Positions 18,936 to 26,783 of a DNA stretch of 64,000 nt are shown piece by piece. This stretch comes from an uncultured Odoribacter sp. (GTDB taxonomy: Bacteria; Bacteroidota; Bacteroidia; Bacteroidales; Marinifilaceae). The stretch spans positions 1-64,000 of the forward strand of contig CAJURM010000004.1 of NCBI GenBank assembly GCA_910589025.1. The letters run 5' to 3'. The notes under the pieces are model-generated. The model worked only from the letters and a program-made list of their open reading frames with translations. It did not search any database and had not been told where the DNA came from. Every line of letters starts with the position of its first letter. The stretch's first letter is position 1. The position numbers and the translations under genes were made by a program.

Positions 18936-19811
18936 TTATCGTAAAGTTCTTTCTTTTTCATGGACCACACTCCCTTTTATTCTGAACCGGACAGGCGAAT
19001 CGGGAATGTTGCAATATACAGAAATTGTCTTTTCAAAGTATCCTTCTTCCTTTATTTTCATTTCCACTATAATATTTATCGTTTCTCCTGGATTTACGGG
19101 CTTTTTATCATACCGGGGTGTTGCGCATCCGCATGAGGTTACAACATCTGCCACCAATAAAGGCTGTGTTCCGGTATTTTTCAATGAAAACACGGCTTCC
19201 CGGCTTTCTTTGGGCGTGAACTCCCCTAAATCACATACGGTTATTTCATACCCGACCGTTGTTTGTGCCGCCTGCTTTTTCGGTAAAGTATCTCCGGTAA
19301 TCACTTTCAGATAGAGTTCTTTGATTTGGGGATTGGTAATGGGATTGCCGATAGCTTTTACCCGGTTGTTTCGGTCTAATAAAAATGTGTGAAACCGTTC
19401 GTCTTTGGGAAAATGGTTCAGAATGTTGAGGCTGTCTTTTTCATCGATATAAACGGGGTAATAAAACAAATTCTCTTTTAAAATATCTTTCACTTCTTCT
19501 GTACTTTTGGGGGCAAAATAAAAGAGTGCAGGTACGGAATCCAATTCATTCATAAAATCCTCCCACTCCATTAAATGCAATTTGCAAGTGAAGCATCCGT
19601 TTGTATCCACATAGATGAGAATCTTGTAATTTTCCCACGATAGAGTTTGGGGAATGGAATCGCCAACTTGAACCATATTCATTTTTTTGGGAAAAAGAAT
19701 CTCTTTCCCATCCCATGTTTTGATTAATTCGGTTACCCGGTTTTTATCTTTGGGCTGACAGGCAAAAAGTAGAAATAAACTCAAAAAGCACACAATAATT
19801 CTAATCATCAT
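18936..19811 (-). CDS. Lipoprotein with CxxC thioredoxin-like half and DUF1573 domain
   Basis: From ATG 19811 the 291-residue product begins with a good lipoprotein signal (LFLLFAC, Cys 18). A longer frame up to 19955 exists, but it would overlap the upstream propeller gene and bury the signal peptide. Residues about 60-165 look like a degenerate thioredoxin/TlpA fold with NGCFTC (Cys 73 and 76). Residues about 190-285 are a DUF1573-like immunoglobulin-type domain with SCGCATP and PVNPGETINI. The CxxC pair suggests thiol-disulfide work in the periplasm, possibly on the four-cysteine peptide encoded nearby; that link is inference. Confidence 0.8.
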   Translation of the reverse strand: MMIRIIVCFLSLFLLFACQPKDKNRVTELIKTWDGKEILFPKKMNMVQVGDSIPQTLSWENYKILIYVDTNGCFTCKLHLMEWEDFMNELDSVPALFYFAPKSTEEVKDILKENLFYYPVYIDEKDSLNILNHFPKDERFHTFLLDRNNRVKAIGNPITNPQIKELYLKVITGDTLPKKQAAQTTVGYEITVCDLGEFTPKESREAVFSLKNTGTQPLLVADVVTSCGCATPRYDKKPVNPGETINIIVEMKIKEEGYFEKTISVYCNIPDSPVRFRIKGSVVHEKERTLR

Positions 19812-19899
19812 AACAATCCATCCAGACTTAAGAATGTGACTTGGATACAAGAATTTAATGAAATTATAATAATTATGCCATGTATTTAAGTAAGTTATA

Positions 19900-20904
19900 T
19901 TACAATTGAGGTAATTTGTATTTATATATTTTTTCTGTTTCATAAATAAAGCCATATAGATAATGATTTTTGGAGTCGACTCTGATACCTGATAAACTTT
20001 CAGGTGTATATAGTGTTTTTATTAAACCTCTTTCCCAATCAAATACGGAAATTGCTTTTTTCCCTTTTTGATTTTCTGAGTGAAGAATATAAATATATCG
20101 TGAATTTGTAGTGGCTCGTCCGTAGTAATATGGAGTGGTATTTTGAGGTCGTTGATTAATGGATTCAATAGTATTATCCTTAAGACTACCGGAAGTTAAT
20201 GCGTATTTTTGATTATTTTCCCAATATAGAAAATTAATTTGATTAATGCTTGGCATGGCTGTTACTAAACATTTTTTATAAGGGTTGTATTCCCATATAC
20301 TACCATAAGTTTGCTGTAAATCTTGTTTTGTAGCTTGATAAAGTGATTGTATTTTTTGTTTTTGCGTGAGATGATTGTAGAAAATGTTTGATATTGTGTT
20401 CGTATTATAATCTTCAATAGTTAGAAAGATGGTGGAATCTGAAAGAATAATACTATTATTACTTATTTGAGGTAAGCGAATTTTTTGGGAGATACATATT
20501 GTGTTTTTTTCAATAGATTGTGATAAATTAATAGCATTTAATTCTTTTTTCATAATATTATTTATCCAAAAAATGATATTATTTCCGGTTTTTGAAAATT
20601 GCCCATTATAACTTATACTAAGAAATTCATTAGGTCCTTTACCTTTTGTTCCAAATGATGCTAAGTTTTTATTTTCAGAATATATTTGAAAAAGTTTGTT
20701 AGGTTGATTGGTAATGTATAGGAGTAAAGAATCAATAATATAAACATCTTCAAATCCGATAGGCATTTGAAAAATTGTATCATAAGATAGTGTAATGGGA
20801 GAATGGAAAGAAAATATATTGATATTGTTAGAATAAATATTAGGCGATTTATTGCAAGATGAAAATAAATAAAGAATTAGCAAGTAGTAAAATATTGTTT
20901 TCAT
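19900..20904 (-). CDS. TolB-like 6-bladed beta-propeller lipoprotein
   Basis: This 334-residue lipoprotein has lipobox LFSSC at residues 14-18. The motif GTKGKGPNEFLS near residue 85 and blade-like strands ending in GIRVDSKNHYLYGFIYE identify the TolB-like propeller group common next to NVEALA genes. The gene is strikingly AT-rich and the protein is rich in Asn, Ile, Lys and Tyr compared with genes at 0-15 kb, hinting at acquisition or relaxed composition. It is the first gene after the NVEALA gene, separated by 83 bases that contain a perfect hairpin. Confidence 0.83.
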   Translation of the reverse strand: MKTIFYYLLILYLFSSCNKSPNIYSNNINIFSFHSPITLSYDTIFQMPIGFEDVYIIDSLLLYITNQPNKLFQIYSENKNLASFGTKGKGPNEFLSISYNGQFSKTGNNIIFWINNIMKKELNAINLSQSIEKNTICISQKIRLPQISNNSIILSDSTIFLTIEDYNTNTISNIFYNHLTQKQKIQSLYQATKQDLQQTYGSIWEYNPYKKCLVTAMPSINQINFLYWENNQKYALTSGSLKDNTIESINQRPQNTTPYYYGRATTNSRYIYILHSENQKGKKAISVFDWERGLIKTLYTPESLSGIRVDSKNHYLYGFIYETEKIYKYKLPQL

Positions 20905-20933
20905 TTTGTAATTATATTTTTTATCCGAAAATG

Positions 20934-20961
20934 AAAGGTATCTTTATTTAAAGATACCTTT
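20934..20961. terminator. Perfect 12-bp hairpin between NVEALA and propeller genes
   Basis: The arms AAAGGTATCTTT (20934-20945) and AAAGATACCTTT (20950-20961) are exact reverse complements around a 4-base loop. In the direction of the minus-strand operon the hairpin is followed by CATTTTC, a weak U tract. It may be a leaky terminator or a 3' stabilising structure for the peptide message. Confidence 0.6.
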
Positions 20962-20987
20962 TGTAAGATGTCGTTTTAAGTAAATAA

Positions 20988-21266
20988 TTATTTGTAACAT
21001 GTTCCTTTGCCTCTTTCACCTGTTCGGTTTTGAACTAGTTGGCATGGGTTTCCACATTGCCATGTTGAAGCCCCATCTTTAAAAACGGTTCCGCTCCAAC
21101 ATGTCCAACTACTGCTTGAGCCACCTCCTTCACTTTGAGCCAGCGCCTCGATGTTTTCCAACATCAGTGAATTTACTTGGTTTTTCTCTGTGGAGAAGAT
21201 GCTGTATGCTGCTGTTAATAGTACCAAACTTCCAATAGCGGCAATAGCGATGATTTTTTTCTTCAT
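20988..21266 (-). CDS. NVEALA-family exported small peptide precursor
   Basis: This 92-residue protein has a basic N-terminus (MKKK), a hydrophobic export segment to about residue 25, and the motif LENIEALAQSEGG at 36-48, a variant of the NVEALA signature. A Gly/Ser linker follows, then a 40-residue tail with four cysteines (56, 71, 75, 90). The family occurs in Bacteroidales next to 6-bladed propellers, and its function is not established. Cleavage after the EALA segment would release a Cys-rich peptide of about 45-50 residues; that step is inferred. The gene is flanked by hairpins on both sides and lies in the middle of the minus-strand cluster. Confidence 0.88.
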   Translation of the reverse strand: MKKKIIAIAAIGSLVLLTAAYSIFSTEKNQVNSLMLENIEALAQSEGGGSSSSWTCWSGTVFKDGASTWQCGNPCQLVQNRTGERGKGTCYK

Positions 21267-21397
21267 CTTATTATTAAATTTAATGATTTTTTTAAAATTC
21301 TTTCTTCTGTCTGTATCCTTTCAACAGAAAAAGCGCGAGGCTTTTGTTTTTCTTAAATTCTTGCTATTTTGGTAACCTCCTTTCTTTAAGGGAGTGT

Positions 21398-21447
21398 GGG
21401 ATACCGGCAGTGGATAACGCTATTGAGATCGCCGGTATCCCTTTTTT
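21398..21447. terminator. Inverted repeat between DUF3244 and NVEALA genes
   Basis: GGGATACCGGC (21398-21408) and GCCGGTATCCC (21431-21441) form a perfect 11-bp stem with a 22-base loop. A run of six T follows on the plus strand, so it looks like a rho-independent terminator for plus-strand transcription. It lies 9 bases after the DUF3244 stop codon on the other strand. In the minus direction there is no U tract, so there it may act as a processing or stabilising stem. Confidence 0.6.
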
Positions 21448-21455
21448 CCCTGTTT

Positions 21456-21839
21456 TTATTCTGTTACATGCAATATGCCTGAGAAATGCTGTCCGCTTTC
21501 GGTTATCGCCGATACGTTATAAGTTCCGTTGGCTGTGGAGATAAGCATATACTCCTCATGGCCTACCTGGCTCGTCCACGTCGTCTTGCTTTCTGCGTGC
21601 TCAATAGTTACTGTAAGATATTCGAGCTCTTCCGGAAACGAAAAACGAACCTCGCCGTTCCGGTACATGCAGTGAATGGCAATTTTTGACGGCATCCGGG
21701 GACGATTGACTGGAGTGTCTAAATATAGGGTCGTTTCATCTTCTTTGATTGTTTTATTGTTTTCGGATCGGGCGGGAAGCAGACCGCAGATGCTGAGGAT
21801 AAAAACACACGCAATAATAGATAAGATAAATTTTTTCAT
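21456..21839 (-). CDS. DUF3244 domain exported protein
   Basis: This 127-residue protein has a signal peptide (hydrophobic to about residue 22, ending near PARS). A single small beta-sandwich domain follows, with RNGEVRFSFPEELEYLTVTIEH and SANGTYNVSAITESGQHFSG, the pattern of DUF3244 proteins of Bacteroidales. Function is unknown. It is the gene just upstream of the NVEALA peptide on the same strand, separated from it by a 190-base gap with a strong inverted repeat. Upstream is a 236-base AT-rich region that probably holds the cluster's promoter. Confidence 0.8.
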   Translation of the reverse strand: MKKFILSIIACVFILSICGLLPARSENNKTIKEDETTLYLDTPVNRPRMPSKIAIHCMYRNGEVRFSFPEELEYLTVTIEHAESKTTWTSQVGHEEYMLISTANGTYNVSAITESGQHFSGILHVTE

Positions 21840-22075
21840 ATTTAGCCTGTTTGATTAAATTTTGTACTTTAAAAGTATCTGTTTGTATCGTAAACGTTGT
21901 AAAAATATTGGATAAAAAACTATCAAGTGTATTTTATAATACATTGATATTCACTATTGTATTTTGTATGTGTAGATGAAATTTCTATCAGAATTTATAA
22001 AATATTGAAAATAAATTGATTATACAGTTGTAATTGTATTGATGATTTTAAACAGTTGATAATGATTGTATTACT
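21840..22075. other. AT-rich intergenic region, probable control region of the peptide genes
   Basis: No gene or tRNA was seen. The region is very AT-rich, with several GTATT-type repeats and an imperfect palindrome GTATTTTATAATAC near 21929-21942. No full TAnnTTTG box exists on the minus strand; TACACTTG at 21924-21931 is the nearest, with one mismatch. It lies between the regulator gene and the DUF3244 gene and is the likely start region for the downstream operon. Confidence 0.4.
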
Positions 22076-23707
22076 TTATGAGAGTGTTTTCAGGAAGAGT
22101 TCTTTTTTATCGCTGTCGCTGTTTTTGATTTTATTTTTCAGGCGATTTTTACGGTTGTATATTACGTCTGCTTTTTCTTGCAAAAAAATACTTATTGTGG
22201 ATGAGGATAGACCAAGGGTATAGTATAGGAACAGCTGGTAATCCGCATCTTTTAATTTGGGGAACTCCTGATGGAAGTCAGCCATAAGATTGTTTTTATA
22301 GGTGTTGAGAAAAGTCTCCAATTCCCTTTGTGTATGCGGGTCTTCTCGGAATTTGGAAATCATGCCGATAGCTTCTGTATAGATACGTTCTTTTTCCCGG
22401 GGGGTGTCTTTACATTCATAATAGGTATTGCATAACTGGTCGATGGTATTGAATTTTTGTTTCAATAGTTCGTCAATATGGCCCTTTCTGTCCGTTATGT
22501 CTGAATTTTGCCGTTTCAGTTTTTCGCTTAATTCCTGGGCAAGCAGCATGTTCTCCTCTACTTTTCGTTGTTTCCTGTTTAAATGTATGTGATAGAAAAC
22601 AAAAAGAAAAACGGTAAGCAGGAGACTGAATGCAATAATGCCGAACCGTTGTTTGCTTTCGTATTGCAGTTTATTCTTCAGGAACTCTTCTTCTTGCTTA
22701 TAATAATCGGTAAGGGTACTGCTGATATTTTGATTCAGAACATGATGGATAAAGGAATCCTGGGTTGTGGTAATGACATTCAGAGCTTGGAGTGCTTGGG
22801 AAGTTTTTCCCTGAAGCAGATACATTTCGTAGTCTATCTTGGCAATGGCAGAGGTATGTTTATTTATTTTGTGTTGATAAAACACCGTACTGTCCATATT
22901 ATTTTCCGAAAAATAGATGAGAGCGAGATTCTTGTAATCCGTATCAGACAGACAGGTGGGGCAGAGGGACAGTAAGCGGAGGTAAATATCCTTGCCTGCC
23001 CGGTAGTTTTGTTGTGCGACAGAAGAACAGCCGATCAGATGGAGGCTCTCTGCCATAAGAGTCGTATCTCCTTTCGCACAGGCTGAATCAAAAGCCTGCC
23101 GGGCAATCCGGATACACTCGTCGTATTTCCGGTTATTGTGGTGGGCACGGCTTATATCAAGCAAAGCAAAATCTGCATACGTCTCGGCATGTGCCTGCAA
23201 AAAGTATTGATGGGCCAGGGTGCAATAATTAACGTCCTCACGGGCATTATGAAGACGGTTGTAAGTAGTTGCCATGCCGCGGTATATCAGTCCGAGGAAA
23301 AAATAATTCCCGATACTTTCCGCATGCCTCTGCGCCTTGTGGGCGGACAGGATACTTGACGTATAACTTCCGGCGTTGAATTGTATGCGCGAAAGATAAT
23401 AATAGGCAAGCATCAGGCGGTAAGGTTCCGGATGCGCATTATAATATTCCACGGCAATACCTATCAGCGAATCGTTTGTTTCGTCGATATAATTCTTGTC
23501 GAGTGCCTGCGAATATAGCAATGCAAACAACGCCTGCTGCTCTCCGGTTTTCAATGTATGGGGCGGGAGTTGTTTTAAAATATTCAGGGCGGAGTCCGGT
23601 TTTTCTTGCATCATACTTTCTGCCCTCATCAGTTCTTCCCCTTCTTTACGGAGTGAAAATGAACATCCGGCAAGTAATAATATAATGTATAGTATGATGT
23701 TTTTCAT
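22076..23707 (-). CDS. Membrane-anchored TPR regulator-like protein
   Basis: This 543-residue protein begins with a lipoprotein-like signal (LLLAGC) and has tetratricopeptide-like repeats to about residue 330. One membrane helix follows near 352-374, then a coiled coil rich in Glu, Lys and Gln. The C-terminal segment (DADYQLFLYYTLGLSSSTISIFL, then YNRKNRLKNKI) resembles a helix-turn-helix. This architecture recurs in Bacteroidales next to NVEALA genes and is thought to be regulatory. A periplasmic sensor with a cytoplasmic DNA-binding tail is my inference. Start ATG 23707 is chosen because a -7 promoter box lies at 23739-23746, overlapping the position of the longer start. Confidence 0.8.
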   Translation of the reverse strand: MKNIILYIILLLAGCSFSLRKEGEELMRAESMMQEKPDSALNILKQLPPHTLKTGEQQALFALLYSQALDKNYIDETNDSLIGIAVEYYNAHPEPYRLMLAYYYLSRIQFNAGSYTSSILSAHKAQRHAESIGNYFFLGLIYRGMATTYNRLHNAREDVNYCTLAHQYFLQAHAETYADFALLDISRAHHNNRKYDECIRIARQAFDSACAKGDTTLMAESLHLIGCSSVAQQNYRAGKDIYLRLLSLCPTCLSDTDYKNLALIYFSENNMDSTVFYQHKINKHTSAIAKIDYEMYLLQGKTSQALQALNVITTTQDSFIHHVLNQNISSTLTDYYKQEEEFLKNKLQYESKQRFGIIAFSLLLTVFLFVFYHIHLNRKQRKVEENMLLAQELSEKLKRQNSDITDRKGHIDELLKQKFNTIDQLCNTYYECKDTPREKERIYTEAIGMISKFREDPHTQRELETFLNTYKNNLMADFHQEFPKLKDADYQLFLYYTLGLSSSTISIFLQEKADVIYNRKNRLKNKIKNSDSDKKELFLKTLS

Positions 23708-23738
23708 CGTATTCTGTTTTTTGCCGATAAACCTCATG

Positions 23739-23746
23739 CAAATTTA
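23739..23746 (-). promoter_or_regulatory. -7 promoter element for the TPR regulator gene
   Basis: The minus strand reads TAAATTTG, a match to TAnnTTTG, about 32 bases before ATG 23707. A TTG lies 24 bp further upstream, wider than normal spacing. Confidence 0.42.
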
Positions 23747-23789
23747 TAAAAAGGGTTTTCCTGCTGTGTTCAAGATATGGATATTATCC

Positions 23790-26444
23790 CTACATCTTTA
23801 TTTTTGTTTTCAGACGGATGTCCCTGGAGGAGGCTCCTATCCATATTTCAAATTCTCCGGATTCAAATACCCAGTTGGATTTCTTTTCGCTGAAATACTG
23901 AAAAGCCTCTTTATCCAATACCACTGAAATGTTCTTGGTCTCACCCGGACGAAGGAATACCTTCTGGAATTCTTTCAGCTCTTTCAAGGGACGCGCTTCT
24001 TTTGAAACCACGTCGCGTACATACACCTGTGCTACTTCCGCACCCTCGTAGTCTCCCGTATTCGTTACATTGAAGGAAAGCATAACCGATTTGTTCTTTC
24101 TGTTTACTTCCGCTATTTTTAAGTCCGAATATTCGAATGAAGTGTAAGATAACCCGTAGCCAAACGGATAGAGTGGGTTGACCTGTTTATGGTCGTAGCC
24201 ACGATAGCCTACGAATATACCCTCTTTGTAATATACCTTCTTTTCTTTCCGCGTCTCGTCATAGTGGCCGCAAGCCGGGGAATCTTCCCATTTCTTTTCT
24301 ATCGTAAAAGGCAGCTTTGCAGAGGGGACCACCTTCCCCGACAACATCTCGGCAAATGCCTTTCCTCCGGCCTGACCCGGATAAAGCAGATGCACCACCG
24401 CCTTTGCGCGGTCAATCCACGGGGTCATGCTTACACTGCCTCCGGCATGCAGACTGACGATAAGATTCGGATTTACCTCTGCCAGTCGGTTTATCAGCAA
24501 ATCTTGGCCGTAAGGCAATTCAAACGGACGGTCACGCCCCTCCAGTTCGATACTACCGTCCAAACCGCCACAGAATATCACTACATCCGCCTGACGAGCC
24601 AACCGCATAGCTTCCGAAAAATCCAGATTGCCTTTGTAATCATATCCCAGACGGATCTCTGCCGGCAGACTCCGTTGGTTAATATATTCCAATTTTACAT
24701 GCAGACGCGTCCCCTCGTATCCTTTCACAGCAACTTGCCTGCAATCGAACGACTGAGAATCAAATGCATCTAAAGACATCTTGCCATCAATCCACAAACG
24801 GTAGCCTCCCTGTGCGTCAACGAAGAACAGCAGGCTGTCATTCCGTTCTACAGGGACATAACCTTCCCATTCCACACGAAAGTCCTCACCCAATCCCTCT
24901 TTTGGAGTCCCCCACCAGGAGAAATCCACATGACGGTCCGTCTTTTCCATCACCAAACCCTGATCTGTTTTGGCTCCGTCGGTAGAGGAGGAAGTAACGG
25001 AAGAGCTGTTGCCATTCCCAACCCTTCCGGCTGCTTTTGCCTGTTGCTGAATCAACTGGTCGGACAAAGTATTTCCGCTTTTTCCTCCCATCGTATAATA
25101 TTTTGCCGTCAATCCTTGTTCCCCGTTCTCCGTATAAAAATTACAGGAGCGAAACAGTCTCTGTTTATAAGCATTGGATATACCTTCCGAATACCACACT
25201 TCCGCGTCGGAATATTCCGCCTCGATACCCTGTAAGACAGAAGTCACATACCAAGGGTGTACTTTGGAACTTCCTCCGCCTCCATAAGTAATGCCGTTTA
25301 CATTATGCAGGCGGTCCGTCACCAGGTTATAGCAGGCATTGGGACCGATTACCGCAATTTTTTTCACTTGCTTCAACGGCAAAATCTTTCCTTTGTTTTT
25401 CAGTAAAATCATTCCTTCTTTGGCTGCCTCGTATGCCGTCCGGTTAGCTTCCGGATTATAGACAGGGATATTTGTGTCCAATTGCGGACGGTCAAAGAAC
25501 CCCATTTCAATACACGCTCCGTAAATCCTGCGCACTTTCTCATTGATTGTCTCTTCTGTCACTATACCTTGTTGGATGAGAGGTAACAGTTTTTCTCTGA
25601 CAAACCAGTCGTTACTGCCCATCTCTAGGTCAAGTCCGTTATTGGCGGCTTGGTCTGCCGAGTACGTACATGCCCAGTCGGACATCAGCATGCCTTTGAA
25701 TCCCCATTCTTTTTTCAGGATGTCAATAAGATATTTGTTTTCAGTACAATATGTGCCGTTTACCGGATTGTAGCCAGTCATAACGGCTTTTACCCCTGCT
25801 TTTTGTACTGCCGCTTTGAATGCCGGAAGATATATTTCACGTAACGCCCGTTCGGACACTTCCGAACTAACTGTATACCGGTCGTATTCCTGATCGTTGG
25901 CTGCAAAATGTTTCACGGTGGCTATTACCCCTCTTCCTTGCACCCCCTTGATAAAAGGAACGACCATTTCCGAAGAGAGATACGGATCTTCGCCCATATA
26001 TTCAAAATTCCGGGCCCCTTTTGAAGCCCTGTAGGTATTTACTCCTGGAGCCAGAAGGAAATGAATGCCGCGGGCACGCCATTCCTGCCCGTAGCAGTCG
26101 CCTACCCGGGCGGCCAACTCCCTGTTCCATGAAGCAGCCAAAGACAATGCTGATGGGAAGGCTGTCGCTTTGCCAAACAGCCCCCATGAAGCAACACCCA
26201 GGGGACCATCAGCCAATTTAAAAGCAGGAATGCCAAGCCGTTCGCAAGGATGGAGATAGAAATCCCGATAGCCTGTCAACAAGTCAATCTTCTCTTCAAG
26301 TGTCATTCGTCGGACCAAATCTTCCACTCTTTCCTCTGCCGGCAGATCCGTCCGGCGAAAAGGATAGTCCTGGGCATTCAGTTGCCATATGGAAGCAAAT
26401 AAAAAGAGGAAACAAGCAATTATTTTTCTATTCATGGATTTCAT
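23790..26444 (-). CDS. GH3 beta-glucosidase-type glycosidase with PA14 insert
   Basis: This 884-residue periplasmic or surface glycoside hydrolase has a signal peptide ending at LNAQ. The N-terminal GH3 barrel carries the nucleophile region MSDWACTYS near residue 256 and the KHFAANDQE substrate loop. A GH3 C-terminal domain is split by a PA14 carbohydrate-binding insert at about 446-600 (TAKYYT ... EIRLGYDY), followed by LEGRDRPF and a fibronectin-type III end (GAEVAQVYV). Expected activity is removal of beta-linked glucose or related sugars; exact specificity is unknown. ATG 26444 is preferred over frames to 26477 because the promoter's -7 box lies at 26475-26482. Confidence 0.92.
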   Translation of the reverse strand: MKSMNRKIIACFLFLFASIWQLNAQDYPFRRTDLPAEERVEDLVRRMTLEEKIDLLTGYRDFYLHPCERLGIPAFKLADGPLGVASWGLFGKATAFPSALSLAASWNRELAARVGDCYGQEWRARGIHFLLAPGVNTYRASKGARNFEYMGEDPYLSSEMVVPFIKGVQGRGVIATVKHFAANDQEYDRYTVSSEVSERALREIYLPAFKAAVQKAGVKAVMTGYNPVNGTYCTENKYLIDILKKEWGFKGMLMSDWACTYSADQAANNGLDLEMGSNDWFVREKLLPLIQQGIVTEETINEKVRRIYGACIEMGFFDRPQLDTNIPVYNPEANRTAYEAAKEGMILLKNKGKILPLKQVKKIAVIGPNACYNLVTDRLHNVNGITYGGGGSSKVHPWYVTSVLQGIEAEYSDAEVWYSEGISNAYKQRLFRSCNFYTENGEQGLTAKYYTMGGKSGNTLSDQLIQQQAKAAGRVGNGNSSSVTSSSTDGAKTDQGLVMEKTDRHVDFSWWGTPKEGLGEDFRVEWEGYVPVERNDSLLFFVDAQGGYRLWIDGKMSLDAFDSQSFDCRQVAVKGYEGTRLHVKLEYINQRSLPAEIRLGYDYKGNLDFSEAMRLARQADVVIFCGGLDGSIELEGRDRPFELPYGQDLLINRLAEVNPNLIVSLHAGGSVSMTPWIDRAKAVVHLLYPGQAGGKAFAEMLSGKVVPSAKLPFTIEKKWEDSPACGHYDETRKEKKVYYKEGIFVGYRGYDHKQVNPLYPFGYGLSYTSFEYSDLKIAEVNRKNKSVMLSFNVTNTGDYEGAEVAQVYVRDVVSKEARPLKELKEFQKVFLRPGETKNISVVLDKEAFQYFSEKKSNWVFESGEFEIWIGASSRDIRLKTKIKM

Positions 26445-26474
26445 ACTCTTATGTTTTAACATTTGCAAGTATGA

Positions 26475-26506
26475 CAAAATTATAAAAAAACAACCGATTT
26501 ATTCAA
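26475..26506 (-). promoter_or_regulatory. Promoter of the GH3 gene
   Basis: On the minus strand, TTG (26506-26504), a 21-bp spacer and TAATTTTG (26482-26475) match the Bacteroidetes promoter pattern. Transcription would start near 26467, just before ATG 26444. Confidence 0.55.
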
Positions 26507-26540
26507 GGAGAATCATAACTTGCTGCGAAGCATGGAGGGG

Positions 26541-26571
26541 AGAAAAGAAAAACCGTCGGAATCCCGACGGT
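26541..26571 (-). terminator. Rho-independent terminator after tRNA-Gln
   Basis: The stem CCGTCGG/CCGACGG with a 4-base loop is followed on the minus strand by TTTTTCTTTT. It begins about 6 bases after the tRNA 3' end. Confidence 0.8.
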
Positions 26572-26575
26572 TTTG

Positions 26576-26646
26576 TTGTTCAACAAGGATTCGAACCTTG
26601 ACTAACAGGACCAGAATCTGTTGTGCTGCCATTACACCATTGAACA
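26576..26646 (-). tRNA. tRNA-Gln (anticodon CTG)
   Basis: The minus strand folds into a complete 71-base cloverleaf. The acceptor arms are TGTTCAA and TTGAACA with discriminator A. The D region is GGTGTAATGGCAGC. The anticodon loop TTCTGGT gives CTG (26614-26612). The T arm is CAAGG-TTCGAAT-CCTTG. The 3' CCA is not encoded. The anticodon stem ends in an A-C mismatch next to the loop. The gene stands alone with its own promoter and terminator. Confidence 0.93.
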
Positions 26647-26669
26647 AGGTGTGTTGTACTTTAACGGCA

Positions 26670-26700
26670 CAAAAGTAGTCTTTTTTTTTATTTCAACAAA
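26670..26700 (-). promoter_or_regulatory. Promoter of tRNA-Gln
   Basis: TTTG (26700-26697), a 19-bp spacer and TACTTTTG (26677-26670) on the minus strand match both Bacteroidetes promoter elements at ideal spacing. Initiation near 26662 leaves a 15-base 5' leader. Confidence 0.75.
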
Positions 26701-26731
26701 GAACAAAAATATTTTTTTTGATTTTTTACAA

Positions 26732-26760
26732 TAAAAGCTGTCCGGGAAGGACAGCTTTTA
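26732..26760. terminator. Terminator after the peptide transporter gene
   Basis: AAAAGCTGTCC (26733-26743) and GGACAGCTTTT (26749-26759) form an 11-bp stem with a 5-base loop, 24 bases after the transporter stop codon. The T tract is inside the stem, so it could work in both directions. Confidence 0.7.
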
Positions 26761-26783
26761 TTCATGTGATAGACATCTTTAGC

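Noticed and set aside
21371..21390. Strong GGAGG ribosome-binding-like sequence on the minus strand upstream of the NVEALA gene
   Set aside because: No ATG, GTG or TTG with an open frame follows at suitable distance, and Bacteroidetes rarely depend on such sites.
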